Made by a program: the position numbers and the translations under genes. A DNA stretch of 64,000 bases from CAZTDU01 sp050248795 (GTDB lineage: Bacteria > Pseudomonadota > Gammaproteobacteria > Burkholderiales > SG8-39), in assembly GCA_050248795.1 (NCBI GenBank), contig JBFWRS010000011.1, positions 31,925 to 95,924 on the forward strand, given 5' to 3'. The notes beneath the pieces were generated by a model. It worked only from the letters and a program-made list of their open reading frames with translations. It was not told the DNA's origin and ran no database searches. This document shows positions 17,913-26,671 of this stretch, piece by piece (the first letter of the stretch is position 1; each line of letters begins with the position of its first letter).

Positions 17913-18629
17913 GTGAGCATCGAGACCAGCCCCCGCACGCTGAGCTTCCTTGGCCTGCGCGGCATCAGGCTGTTCGAGGGCCTGGACGCTTTCAGCCTCG
18001 AGGAGATCGCGCGCCGATGCAGCTGGCGCCGCTACAAGCGCAACGACCGCGTCATTTCGCGCCTGGGCACGGACCGCGACGTGTACCTCGTCATTTCAGG
18101 CATGGTGCGGGTCGCGGCGCGCTCTCCCCACGGCCGCGGCATCATCTTCCGTGACATCGCGGCCGGCGAGCTGTTCGGCGAGCTTTCCGCGCTGGACCAG
18201 CGCGAGCGCTCAGCGGATGTGCTCGCGGTGAGCGACGCGCTGCTGGCGTCGATGTCGCCGGAGGCGTTCCACGACCTGCTCGCACAGTACCCGAGCGTGC
18301 GCCAGCGCCTGTTCCGCAACCTGTCGGCATCGGTGCGCGACCTGACGGATCGCCTGGTCGAAATCAGCACGCTGGACGTCGAGCGGCGGATCACCATGGA
18401 GTTGCTGCGCCTGGCGCGGCAGGCGGGCGTGTCGGGCAACACGGCGAGGATCCAGCCGATGCCCCGGCACAAGGAGGTCGCCAGCCGCGTCGGCACTTCG
18501 CGCGAGCAGGTCACGCGCACGCTTTCATCGCTGAAGCGGCGCCGCCTGGTCGCGCGCGAGGGACGCGCGCTTGTCGTGCGCGATGTCGATGCCCTGGAAG
18601 CGATGCTCGTGGAGCGCCCGCACGCCTGA
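17913..18629 (+). CDS. Crp/Fnr-family transcriptional regulator
   Basis: DNA-binding regulator, about 238 residues. An N-terminal cyclic-nucleotide-binding fold is visible (GRGIIFRDIAAGELFGELSALDQRERSADV, with the Glu and Arg/Ser of a phosphate-binding cassette), followed by a winged HTH (RHKEVASRVGTSREQVTRTLSSL). No Fnr-type N-terminal cysteine cluster is present, so a cyclic nucleotide ligand is more likely. I choose GTG 17913 because of its strong SD (gggagcgggcag); ATG 17874 is in frame upstream. The next gene encodes a nucleotidyl cyclase, suggesting a dedicated signal-receptor pair. Confidence 0.87.
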   Translation: MSIETSPRTLSFLGLRGIRLFEGLDAFSLEEIARRCSWRRYKRNDRVISRLGTDRDVYLVISGMVRVAARSPHGRGIIFRDIAAGELFGELSALDQRERSADVLAVSDALLASMSPEAFHDLLAQYPSVRQRLFRNLSASVRDLTDRLVEISTLDVERRITMELLRLARQAGVSGNTARIQPMPRHKEVASRVGTSREQVTRTLSSLKRRRLVAREGRALVVRDVDALEAMLVERPHA

Positions 18630-18660
18630 TTGGCGGCAGGAAGCGGGTCGGCAGTAGAAT
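18630..18660 (+). promoter_or_regulatory. Possible promoter of the class III cyclase gene
   Basis: TTGGCG at 18630-18635 and TAGAAT at 18655-18660, spacing 19, stand between the regulator stop and the cyclase start. A matching tagaatcc sequence occurs before the regulator gene (17827-17834). The long spacer lowers confidence. Confidence 0.4.
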
Positions 18661-18680
18661 CCCCCGCCAGGGGGAAGCAT

Positions 18681-20453
18681 ATGGGAGCAGCCGGCGATCG
18701 TCCCGCTGATGCGCTCAGGCGCAGCCGGCGGGCGATTCTCGTCGCCGACCTCGTCGGATCGGTTTCGATGATGGAGGCCGACGAGGAGGGTGCGGTCGCG
18801 CGCTGGCTCGCGTTCATGGGCACGATCGTCGACGGCCTGCTGCCTGCGCACGGCGGCCATCTGGTCAAGAGCCTGGGCGATGGATTCCTCGCTGACTTTC
18901 CCGATGCATCCCGCGCTGTCGCCTGCGCGTTCGCGATGCATCGCGAGTTGTCGGCAGCGGATGCGGTACCCGGCATGCGCATCCGGGTCGGCATCCACGT
19001 CGCCGACGTCTATGTCGAGCATTACGACGTCTTCGGCGACGGCGTCAACGTCGCGGCGCGGCTCGCGGAACTCGCCGGCGCCAGCGGCGGCACCATCGTG
19101 TCAGCCGAGGCACGCGACCAGATCACCAGCGGGCTGGACGCTTCGATAGAAGACCTCGGCGAGCAGCGGCTGCGCAACCGCCAGCGCGCCGTGCGCGCGT
19201 TCCGGGTCTGGCCCGCAGGCGGCGACGCCATCGCACCGGTATCGCTCGAGCGCACGCATGGCCGGCCCTCGATCGCCGTGGTGCCGTTTCGCGTGCTGTC
19301 GCACGACCCGGGCCACGAGTTCCTCGGCGACGGGCTCGCCGAGGAGACAATCGCCGCGCTTTCCCGCGTTGCCGACTTCTTTGTCGTGTCGCGGCTTTCG
19401 TCGATGGCGTTCCGCAACCGGCTGCCGGGACTGCGCAGCATCGGCGAGGTGCTGGGCGTGCGTTACGTGGTATCCGGATGCCTGCGCACCGAGCCGGGCA
19501 GGGCGGTGCTGCTGGCCGAACTCGCCGATGCGAGCACGAACCGCGTGCTGTGGAGCGAACGGCTCAGCGGCAGCCTCGCCGACGTCTTCGCGATGCAGGC
19601 CGAGCTTGCGCACACCATGGCGCAACGAATCGCGCCCTTCGTGCGCGCGCTGGAACTGCGCCGTGCACGCGTCGCCAGCTGGGAGCAGCTGGATGCCTTC
19701 GGCCTGACGCTGCGCGGCATCGAACTGATGCACAAGGCCTCCAGGGACGACTTCCTGCTCGCGCGTGCTGCGCTGGAGGCGGCTGGCGAACGCGATCCGA
19801 CATCGCCGGCGGCGCTCGCGTGGCTGGCAAAGTGGCACGTGATGGCCGTCATTACGGGCGTGTCCACCGACAGGGGCATTGACTCGGCGCGCGCGACCGA
19901 GCTTGCGGACCGCGCGCTGCAGCAGGATCCTCGCGATGCGCTCGCACTGTCGATCGCGGCCATGGTTTCGGCCTGGGTGGGGCACGACCTGGATGGGGCG
20001 GAAGCGCGCATTGCCGAAGCGCTCGATTCGAACCCGAACGAGTCGCTGGCGTGGACCTGGCACGCGGCGACACTGGCATGGCGCGGCAAGGGCGAGCATG
20101 CGATGAGTGCAGCGGAGCGTGCGCTCTCGCTGTCGCCACTGGATCCGCTGCTGTACCTGTTCTACTCGATAGCCAGCACCGCTCACCTCGTGGGCGAACG
20201 CCATGAGCGTGCGGTCGACCTGGCACGGATGTCCCTGCGCGAGAACCGCATGCACACGCCCTCGCTGCGCGCGCTCGCCGTCGGCCTGGTGCTGTCAGGC
20301 CGGATCGATGAAGCGCGCGCCACCGTGGAGACGTTGCGCGAACTGGAGCCTGCGCTGACGGCCGGCGGTTTCCGCAGCCGCTATCCCGGGCGTGACAGCG
20401 CGCACGCGGCACGGTTCGCCGACGCGCTGCTCGCGGCCGGACTTCCGGCCTGA
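18681..20453 (+). CDS. Class III adenylate/guanylate cyclase with TolB-like and TPR-type C-terminus
   Basis: Cytosolic nucleotidyl cyclase of 590 residues. The catalytic domain (about 15-190) keeps both metal Asp residues, D23 (VADLVGS) and D67 (SLGDGFL), and the N123/R127 transition-state pair in VNVAARLAE, so it should be active. Residues about 200-330 resemble the TolB-like segment common in these proteins (IAVVPFRVLS, VRYVVSGCLR), and the rest is helical with TPR-like repeats. ATG 18681 follows a strong SD (gggggaa). The adjacent Crp/Fnr regulator is a natural effector of its product. Its 3' end overlaps the convergent transporter gene by 73 bp. Confidence 0.88.
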   Translation: MGAAGDRPADALRRSRRAILVADLVGSVSMMEADEEGAVARWLAFMGTIVDGLLPAHGGHLVKSLGDGFLADFPDASRAVACAFAMHRELSAADAVPGMRIRVGIHVADVYVEHYDVFGDGVNVAARLAELAGASGGTIVSAEARDQITSGLDASIEDLGEQRLRNRQRAVRAFRVWPAGGDAIAPVSLERTHGRPSIAVVPFRVLSHDPGHEFLGDGLAEETIAALSRVADFFVVSRLSSMAFRNRLPGLRSIGEVLGVRYVVSGCLRTEPGRAVLLAELADASTNRVLWSERLSGSLADVFAMQAELAHTMAQRIAPFVRALELRRARVASWEQLDAFGLTLRGIELMHKASRDDFLLARAALEAAGERDPTSPAALAWLAKWHVMAVITGVSTDRGIDSARATELADRALQQDPRDALALSIAAMVSAWVGHDLDGAEARIAEALDSNPNESLAWTWHAATLAWRGKGEHAMSAAERALSLSPLDPLLYLFYSIASTAHLVGERHERAVDLARMSLRENRMHTPSLRALAVGLVLSGRIDEARATVETLRELEPALTAGGFRSRYPGRDSAHAARFADALLAAGLPA

Positions 20454-21355
20454 GCCGGCATCACGCGCCTGCCGCCAGCCGCGATCGCCACGCCGAGCGC
20501 GATCATCGCGATGCCGGCGATTTCGGCTGCAGTCGGCAGTTCGGCGAGCAGGCCGGCACCGAGTGCGGTGCTGAGCGCCGGCACCAGCGCGATCAGCGCG
20601 CTCGCGCGTTCGCTGCCGAGCCTGCGGATGCCGTGATTGAACGCCAGCATGGCGACGAACCCGATCAGTACTCCCTGCCACAGCACCTGGAACACGAGGT
20701 CCCGCGCAGGCACGTGCGCAAAGGGCGCGTCCACGGTGGCGAAGTACCATGGCAACACGATCAGCGCGGAATAGATCGACACGATTGCCGCGCCATCGAA
20801 CGCAGTGGTACCCGAGGCGCGCAACCGCAGCACGTAGAGCGCACCCAGCGCCGACGCGGCGAGGAACATGGCGTCGCCGAGCAGCACGCTCGCGCTTGCC
20901 TGCGGTGCGCTGTGGACGGTCAACGCAAGCACGCCGGCAGCGATCAGCGCGGCGCCGGCCATGGCGGCGCTGGACGGACGGTGCGAGAAGAACAGGTACC
21001 CCAGCACCGCGACCCACGCGCAGGCGACACCCGGTCCGAGCGCCGCGGCATGGCTGGCGGGGGCGTACTGCAGCCCGAAGATCACCAGCGCTGCCATGCC
21101 GACACCGTGAAACAGGGTCAGCGCAATGCCTTCGCGCCAGGTACGCGCCGGGATGTCGCGCAGGCGCAGCAGCACGAAGGGCAGGAACAGCAGCGCGCCG
21201 ATGCCGAATCGCAGCATCACCAGGTCCTCGGGTGCGAACGCCGCGGTGACCGCGGCACGCGTCGCCACCGGATAGGACGCCCAGATCAGTACCGTCAGCC
21301 CTGCTGCCAGGTAGCCGGTGAGTACTCCGGCGGGCGACCCGCGCACGACAGGCAT
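20381..21355 (-). CDS. DMT-superfamily (EamA) transporter
   Basis: Inner-membrane permease of 324 residues with about ten hydrophobic segments arranged as two EamA repeats (first from GYLAAGLTVLIWASYPVATRAA, second from LLGDAMFLAASALGALYVL). Substrates of this family are small metabolites or amino acids; none can be assigned. The start MPVVRGSP lies directly before the first membrane segment; frames reaching further upstream enter the neighbouring gene. The last approximately 24 codons overlap the 3' end of the convergent cyclase gene. Confidence 0.85.
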   Translation of the reverse strand: MPVVRGSPAGVLTGYLAAGLTVLIWASYPVATRAAVTAAFAPEDLVMLRFGIGALLFLPFVLLRLRDIPARTWREGIALTLFHGVGMAALVIFGLQYAPASHAAALGPGVACAWVAVLGYLFFSHRPSSAAMAGAALIAAGVLALTVHSAPQASASVLLGDAMFLAASALGALYVLRLRASGTTAFDGAAIVSIYSALIVLPWYFATVDAPFAHVPARDLVFQVLWQGVLIGFVAMLAFNHGIRRLGSERASALIALVPALSTALGAGLLAELPTAAEIAGIAMIALGVAIAAGGRRVMPAQAGSPAASSASANRAACALSRPG

Positions 21356-21359
21356 TCCG

Positions 21360-22145
21360 CTACTTCGCCGTCGCAGCGAACGGGCACGAAGCCTTTCGCC
21401 GCTTTCTCGTCGCGGCAGCGTAGGCTGCGATCGGACGCGCCGGATCCTTGTTGGGCTTGACGACCGTTTCCTCGTAGCGCGACCACACGTGCGCGTTGAA
21501 GCGCGACGGGTCGTCCACCAGGTGGCACGCGGAGGCCTGCTCGTTGGCATACACGCTGCGATGCAGCGGCTGCACCTGCAGCAGCGGGATCTCGGTGCCG
21601 ATATGGATCGGCACGTCGGTCTTGACCAACCGCAGGTTGGTGAACAGCGGCCCGAACCAACGGTCCGTCTCGACGATGCCCTCGTAGGACTCGTAGCCGA
21701 GGCTGCGAGGCAGGTTGGCTGGCGGTCGCACCAGCATGCTCCAGTCCTCGGCGCTTTCGACGAACAGCCCCGACCAGACCTGGATCAGGCCGGGCTCGGC
21801 GCCGACGGCGAGGAACGGCGGCGCATAACCGCGCAGGCGTGCCGGTGCCACGCGATCGAACTCCCGCCCGAAACCCGGAAACTGCGCCGAGGCGTGCAGC
21901 GGGTACCACGCATCAGCGCCCTGATAGGTCCAGATGACGTCGGCGCCGTCCCACTGCAGCGTGAAATCGATAGGAGCAAACACATACCAGCCGAACGAAG
22001 ATGCGGACCGGAGCGCCTCGCAGTACTGGAAGCCTCGCGTCGGCAGCGTGCCCAGCGCGGCGGGGTCCGCGCGCATCGGCGCGCGGGCGCTCGAAATGGC
22101 ACGATAGAACGTGACGATGGCGTGGCCATCGGCGTCGAGAATCAT
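21360..22145 (-). CDS. Uncharacterised protein, resembles DUF6065
   Basis: I recognise no enzymatic motif. The 261-residue soluble protein is rich in aromatic residues (SSFGWYVFAPIDFTLQWDGADVIWTYQG) and has a central WSGLFVESAEDWSMLVRPPANL and later GTEIPLLQVQPLHRSVY. This layout reminds me of the DUF6065 family, of unknown function, but that is from memory only. The basic end (AATRKRRKAS) is probably disordered. It lies 4 bp upstream of the DMT transporter gene and may be co-transcribed with it. Confidence 0.7.
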   Translation of the reverse strand: MILDADGHAIVTFYRAISSARAPMRADPAALGTLPTRGFQYCEALRSASSFGWYVFAPIDFTLQWDGADVIWTYQGADAWYPLHASAQFPGFGREFDRVAPARLRGYAPPFLAVGAEPGLIQVWSGLFVESAEDWSMLVRPPANLPRSLGYESYEGIVETDRWFGPLFTNLRLVKTDVPIHIGTEIPLLQVQPLHRSVYANEQASACHLVDDPSRFNAHVWSRYEETVVKPNKDPARPIAAYAAATRKRRKASCPFAATAK

Positions 22146-22209
22146 CTGCGTCTCCGCTAGCGAACAGGCGCAGCCGCGCGTCGGTCAACGCGCGGCCGCT
22201 CCCGGTGCG

Positions 22210-22350
22210 TCAGCCTGCCTTGTGCGACTTCGCGGGAATGCGCGCAAGCGCGGCAGGCGCCATGCCGCCGCCGTAGCGAACCTTGCGGGCATCGGCGATC
22301 TGCTGCGGGATCTGGCGGACGAGGACTTGCTTGCTCTGCTTCTTTGCCAT
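22210..22350 (-). CDS. 46-residue basic small protein
   Basis: A small open frame starting MAKKQSKQVLVRQIPQQ and ending IPAKSHKAG. It is preceded by a textbook SD (aggag, 6 nt before ATG), which is the main reason to believe it. The product is basic and soluble. I know no family; the start resembles short nucleic-acid-associated or antitoxin-like peptides only in composition. It is 64 bp upstream of the DUF6065-like gene on the same strand, so it could be the first gene of that unit. Confidence 0.55.
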   Translation of the reverse strand: MAKKQSKQVLVRQIPQQIADARKVRYGGGMAPAALARIPAKSHKAG

Positions 22351-22657
22351 GTCTGTCTCCTGTCTAGGTTGGTCCTGGTTGCACCCTGGATCTGCGGGTG
22401 GCAGACGGAGACTGGCCGGCGAAGGGGCGGTTCATCAACCGCGGGTCCCGACCACAGAATGAAAGATTTGCCTTTTCGCGCCGCGTGCAGGCGCTCAGGG
22501 GCGTTTCAGAGGCGATTCGAGCGCGATTCGGGCAGGTGGATGGCGCTCCGCCACCGCTGCAGGTGCCGAATGGTGAAATGAAGCAGGAAAACGGTGCGTT
22601 TTCGCACCGTTTTCCTGCGATCGCCGCTGCGAAATTTCTTCGGCGGGAAAGGTGTCG
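22351..22657. other. 307-bp intergenic region with terminator
   Basis: No credible gene is seen. It contains the perfect terminator-like palindrome at 22583-22618 (listed separately) downstream of the phasin gene. The remainder must contain the promoter for the small minus-strand gene, but I could not identify convincing hexamers. Confidence 0.5.
22583..22618 (-). terminator. Perfect 16-bp palindrome, probable intrinsic terminator
   Basis: Arms 22583-22598 and 22603-22618 are perfect reverse complements (gcaggaaaacggtgcg and its complement) around a 4-nt loop of T (plus strand). It lies 39 bp after the phasin stop on the minus strand and is followed there by a moderately T-rich stretch (ttcattt). 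The T/A-run within the arm makes it work in either direction. Best explained as the terminator of the phasin transcript. Confidence 0.75.
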
Positions 22658-23041
22658 CTACCTGCCGGTGCGGCGACGCGGGTTGGCGCGCCTGACCGTC
22701 GTGCGCTGCCGGCTGATACGCGCCTTTGCGGGCCTTGCGCGCTTCGCGAGCTTGCGCCGCACCTTTTTCAGCGTCGTCCTGGCGCGCCTGGTCGCGGTCG
22801 CCTTCACCTTTGTCAGGCGGGCGCGCAAGCGTGTCATCTCGGAAGTGGCGAGCTTGCGCGCACCGGCTTCCGCGCGCCTTCCTTCCTTGACGAGCGCATC
22901 GAAGATCTTGCCGCCTTCCTGGCGCGTGGTGGCGAACACACCCAGGCCTGCGTACCAGATCTCCCGCGCGGACTTGCGCACGGTCGCCGCGAGCTTGCGT
23001 TGCTTCGCCCCCGCGGAAGCGGCTTTGCGTTTGGTGGCCAT
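22658..23041 (-). CDS. Phasin-like PHA granule-associated protein with basic tail
   Basis: Protein of 127 residues. Residues about 20-60 (KSAREIWYAGLGVFATTRQEGGKIFDALVKEG) match the start of the poly(hydroxyalkanoate) granule-associated PhaI/PhaF-type phasins, which coat storage granules. The second half is extremely Lys/Arg/Ala-rich, like the histone-like tail of PhaF, which can bind DNA. A good SD (ggagcagcaac) precedes ATG 23041. It is divergent from etfB and followed by a strong terminator, so it is probably monocistronic. Confidence 0.82.
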   Translation of the reverse strand: MATKRKAASAGAKQRKLAATVRKSAREIWYAGLGVFATTRQEGGKIFDALVKEGRRAEAGARKLATSEMTRLRARLTKVKATATRRARTTLKKVRRKLAKRARPAKARISRQRTTVRRANPRRRTGR

Positions 23042-23128
23042 GTTGCTGCTCCTTTCGTTTTGCGAGAGTGGCAGATGAGCAAGTCTACGCCCGCTGCCTC
23101 GACCCCGCACCCCGAGGCACTGCCCCGG

Positions 23129-23134
23129 TATAAT
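23129..23134 (+). promoter_or_regulatory. TATAAT -10 element upstream of etfB
   Basis: A consensus TATAAT hexamer lies 36 nt before the etfB ATG in the divergent phasin/etfB gap. The -35 position shows no close match to TTGACA, so activator dependence is possible. It would drive etfB, etfA and perhaps the acyl-CoA dehydrogenase gene. Confidence 0.5.
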
Positions 23135-23170
23135 TCGCGCTCTCCCACAGTCAGCGAAAGATCCCAGCCG

Positions 23171-23920
23171 ATGAAGGTCCTCGTTTCCGTCAAACGGGTG
23201 GTCGACTACAACGTCAAGGTGCGCGTGAAGTCCGACGGCACCGGCGTGGAGACCGCCAACGTGAAGATGTCCATGAATCCGTTCGACGAGATCGCGATCG
23301 AGGAGGCAGTGCGCCTCAAGGAAGCGGGGGTGGCAACGGAGATCGTCGCGGTTTCCTGCGGCGTGCAGGCCTGCCAGGAGACGCTTCGCACTGCGCTTGC
23401 GATCGGCGCCGATCGCGCCATCCTGGTCGAGACCGACGCCGAGCTGCAGCCGCTGGCGGTCGCCAAGCTGCTCAAGGCGGTGTGCGCGAAGGAGTCGCCG
23501 CAGCTCGTGATCACCGGCAAGCAGGCGATCGATGACGACTCCAACCAGACCGGGCAGATGCTCGCGGCGCTGATGGGCTGGTCCCAGGCGACCTTCGCCT
23601 CGAAGCTGGCGATCGCCGATGGCAAGGCGTCGGTAACGCGCGAAGTCGACGGCGGGCTCGAGACGCTGTCGCTCAAGCTGCCCGCGGTGGTGACCACCGA
23701 CCTGCGCCTGAACGAGCCCAGGTACGTGACGCTGCCGAACATCATGAAGGCGAAGAAGAAGACGCTCGAGACGCTGAAGCCCGATGCGCTCGGCGTCGAC
23801 GTGGCGCCGCGGCTGGCGACGCTCAAGGTAGTCGAGCCCTCCAAGCGCAAGGCCGGCATCAAGGTTCCGGACGCCAAGGCGCTGGTCGACAAGCTCCGCA
23901 ACGAAGCGAAGGTCATCTGA
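23171..23920 (+). CDS. etfB: Electron transfer flavoprotein beta subunit
   Basis: Beta subunit (249 residues) of the ETF heterodimer that takes electrons from acyl-CoA dehydrogenases. The N-terminus MKVLVSVKRVVDYNVKVRVK, the AMP-binding region and the recognition-loop signature KAKKKTLETL are characteristic. The start is set at the family Met; longer frames extend into the promoter region. It overlaps etfA by one base (TGATG), so translation is coupled. Confidence 0.95.
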   Translation: MKVLVSVKRVVDYNVKVRVKSDGTGVETANVKMSMNPFDEIAIEEAVRLKEAGVATEIVAVSCGVQACQETLRTALAIGADRAILVETDAELQPLAVAKLLKAVCAKESPQLVITGKQAIDDDSNQTGQMLAALMGWSQATFASKLAIADGKASVTREVDGGLETLSLKLPAVVTTDLRLNEPRYVTLPNIMKAKKKTLETLKPDALGVDVAPRLATLKVVEPSKRKAGIKVPDAKALVDKLRNEAKVI

Positions 23921-24855
23921 TGCCCGTACTCGTCATTGCCGAACACGACAACGCCTCGGTCAAGGGCGCAACCCTCAATACGGTCGCCGCCGCGCAGAAG
24001 ATCGGCGGCGACATCCACGTGCTGGTTGCCGGCGCCGGCGCGGACGGGGCGGCGAAGGCCGCGGCCTCGATCGCCGGCATTGCGAAGGTGCTGCACGCCG
24101 ATGCGCCGCACCTGGGCGACTTTCTCGCCGAGAACGTCGCCGCGCTGGTCGCCTCGGTCGGGAAGGCGTACTCGCACATCCTCGCGCCGTCGACCTCCAA
24201 CGGCAAGAACGTGACGCCACGCATTGCGGCGCTGCTGGACGTGCAGCAGATCTCCGATATCGTCGAGGTGCAGGCGCCCGATACCTTCGTGCGGCCGATC
24301 TACGCCGGCAACGCGCTGGCAACCGTGCAGTCGAAGGACGCCATCAAGGTCATCACCGTGCGCACCACGGGGTTCGACGCGGTCGCGGCAAGCGGCGGCT
24401 CGGCTGCGGTGGAGAGCGTTTCTGCGCCGGCGGACAGCGGCCTGTCCTCCTTCGTCGGGCGCGAGGTGCAGAAATCGGAACGTCCGGAACTGACCGCGGC
24501 GAAGATCATCGTCTCGGGCGGCCGAGGCATGGGCTCGGGCGAGAATTTCAAGCTGCTGGAGCCGCTCGCAGACAAGCTGAACGCGGCGATGGGCGCCTCT
24601 CGCGCCGCGGTGGACGCGGGCTTCGTGCCGAACGACTGGCAGGTCGGCCAGACCGGCAAGATCGTCGCCCCGGAGCTGTACATCGCGGTCGGGATCTCCG
24701 GCGCGATCCAGCACCTGGCCGGGATGAAGGACAGCCGCGTCATCGTCGCCATCAACAAGGACGAGGAGGCGCCGATCTTCTCGGTGGCCGATTACGGCAT
24801 CGTCGGCGACCTGTTCCAGGTCGTGCCGCAGGTGATCGAGGAACTCAACAAGTAG
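23920..24855 (+). CDS. etfA: Electron transfer flavoprotein alpha subunit
   Basis: FAD-binding alpha subunit (311 residues). Visible signatures are MPVLVIAEHDN at the start, SGGRGMGSGENFKLLEPLAD and the C-terminal FAD-domain stretch GKIVAPELYIAVGISGAIQHLAGMKDSRVIVAINKDEEAPIF. It delivers electrons to the ETF-quinone oxidoreductase, encoded about 2.2 kb further on. It is followed 25 bp later by an acyl-CoA dehydrogenase gene. Confidence 0.96.
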   Translation: MPVLVIAEHDNASVKGATLNTVAAAQKIGGDIHVLVAGAGADGAAKAAASIAGIAKVLHADAPHLGDFLAENVAALVASVGKAYSHILAPSTSNGKNVTPRIAALLDVQQISDIVEVQAPDTFVRPIYAGNALATVQSKDAIKVITVRTTGFDAVAASGGSAAVESVSAPADSGLSSFVGREVQKSERPELTAAKIIVSGGRGMGSGENFKLLEPLADKLNAAMGASRAAVDAGFVPNDWQVGQTGKIVAPELYIAVGISGAIQHLAGMKDSRVIVAINKDEEAPIFSVADYGIVGDLFQVVPQVIEELNK

Positions 24856-24880
24856 CACCACCCGAGCAAGCGAGCGCGCC

Positions 24881-26671
24881 ATGAGCACCTACATCGCCCC
24901 CCTGAAGGACATGCGCTTCGTGGTCAGGGAGCTGGCCGGACTGGAAGGCATTGCCCAGCTTCCTGGTTGCGAGGAGGCGACGCCGGATACGGTGGACGCG
25001 ATCCTCGAAGAGGCGGCGAAGTTCGCCAGCGAGGTGCTGGATCCGCTGAACTACACCGGCGACCGGGAAGGCTCGGTGTGGCAGGACGGCGCGGTGAAGA
25101 CGCCCAGGGGGTTCAAGGAGGCGTACCGGCAGTACGTGGAAGCCGGCTGGGGCGCGCTGCCGGTGGATGCGCGCTGGGGCGGGCAGGGGCTGCCGCGGCT
25201 GGTGTCCACGCCAGTCGAAGAGATGTGGTGCAGTGCGAACATGAGCTTTTCGCTCTGCCCGATGCTCACGCAGGGCGCACTGCACGCGCTGGAACTGGCA
25301 GGCACGCCGGAACTGCAGAAGACCTTCCTCGGCAAGATGGCCTCGGGCGAATGGACCGGCACCATGAACCTTACAGAGCCGCAGGCCGGCTCGGACCTCG
25401 CGCTGCTGCGCACCCGGGCCGAACCCCAGGGTGATCATTACCTGATCTCCGGCCAGAAGATCTTCATCACCTACGGCGAGCAGGACTTCACCGAGAACAT
25501 CGTGCACCTGGTGCTCGCGCGCACGCCCGACGCGCCGGAAGGCGTGAAGGGGATTTCGCTCTTCGTCGTGCCGAAGTTCCTCGTCAACCCGGACGGTTCG
25601 CTGGGCAGGCGGAATTCGGCGACCTGCGCATCGCTCGAGCACAAGCTCGGCATCCATGCCAGCCCGACTGCGGTGATGGTCTACGACAAGGCGGTGGGTT
25701 ACCTGGTCGGCAAGGAGAACGCCGGCCTTTCCTACATGTTCATCATGATGAACGCGGCACGTTTCGCCGTGGGCCTGGAGGGCGTGTCGATCTCCGAGCG
25801 CGCGCTGCAACGGGCGGTAGCCTATGCGCGCGAGCGCGTGCAGGGTCGCGACCTGGTTGAAGGCGCGAAGTCCGCGCCGATCATCCGCCATCCGGACGTG
25901 CGCCGCATGCTGATGCTGATGAAGTCGCAGACCGAGGCGATGCGGGCGTTCGCCTACGTGGTCGCCGCCGCAACGGACGTGGCGCACGGCCACCCGGACA
26001 AGGCGGTGCGGGAGCGCAACCAGGCTTTCGTGGACCTGATGATCCCGGTGGTGAAGGGATGGAGCACCGAAACCGGCATCGAGGTGGCCTCGCTGGGCGT
26101 ACAGGTGCACGGCGGCATGGGCTTCATCGAGGAGACCGGCGCCGCGCAGCACCTGCGCGATGCGCGCATCACGACAATCTACGAAGGCACCACCGGCATC
26201 CAGGCGAACGACCTGCTCGGTCGCAAGATCGCCCGCGAGGGCGGCGCGACGGTCAAGGCGTGGCTGGCGCACCTGCATCAGTTCGACGCCGAACTGGCGC
26301 AATCGAAGAGCGCGGACGTCGCGGCGCTGCGCGCCGGGCTGTCGGCGGGTACGAGGGCGATCGCCGACAGCGTCGACTGGGTGCTGGCCACCGCCGGCAA
26401 GGATCCGCGCGCCGCTTTCGCCGGTGCGGTGCCGTTCCTGAAGCTCATGGGCATCGTCGCCGGCGGCTGGCAGATGGCGCGCGCCGCGCTCATAGCCGAG
26501 AGGCGCGTTGCCGAAGGCAAGGGCGATATCGAGTTCTACAAGGCCAAGATCGTCACCGCGCGCTTCTACAACGACCAGGTGCTGGTGCAGGCGGGTTCGC
26601 TGCGCGATACCGTGGTCAATGGCGCAAGCGCGGTGATGGCACTAGCCGACGACCAGTTCCTCGCCGCTTAA
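24881..26671 (+). CDS. Acyl-CoA dehydrogenase with C-terminal extension (DmdC-like)
   Basis: FAD enzyme of 596 residues. The catalytic part shows MNLTEPQAGSDLA, LISGQKIFITYGEQD, and VHGGMGFIEETGAAQHLRDARITTIYEGTTGIQANDLLGRK, and an extra C-terminal domain of about 130 residues follows. This size and pattern match the long acyl-CoA dehydrogenase group annotated as DmdC/C-terminal-extended enzymes in beta-oxidation. Being in tandem with etfBA, it is probably a principal electron donor to this ETF. Its stop codon borders a 40-bp tandem repeat. Confidence 0.92.
   Translation: MSTYIAPLKDMRFVVRELAGLEGIAQLPGCEEATPDTVDAILEEAAKFASEVLDPLNYTGDREGSVWQDGAVKTPRGFKEAYRQYVEAGWGALPVDARWGGQGLPRLVSTPVEEMWCSANMSFSLCPMLTQGALHALELAGTPELQKTFLGKMASGEWTGTMNLTEPQAGSDLALLRTRAEPQGDHYLISGQKIFITYGEQDFTENIVHLVLARTPDAPEGVKGISLFVVPKFLVNPDGSLGRRNSATCASLEHKLGIHASPTAVMVYDKAVGYLVGKENAGLSYMFIMMNAARFAVGLEGVSISERALQRAVAYARERVQGRDLVEGAKSAPIIRHPDVRRMLMLMKSQTEAMRAFAYVVAAATDVAHGHPDKAVRERNQAFVDLMIPVVKGWSTETGIEVASLGVQVHGGMGFIEETGAAQHLRDARITTIYEGTTGIQANDLLGRKIAREGGATVKAWLAHLHQFDAELAQSKSADVAALRAGLSAGTRAIADSVDWVLATAGKDPRAAFAGAVPFLKLMGIVAGGWQMARAALIAERRVAEGKGDIEFYKAKIVTARFYNDQVLVQAGSLRDTVVNGASAVMALADDQFLAA

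Noticed and set aside
22398..23078. Plus-strand 226-residue frame opposite the phasin gene
   Set aside because: It crosses the perfect terminator palindrome and is antisense to the phasin, which has clear family motif and SD.
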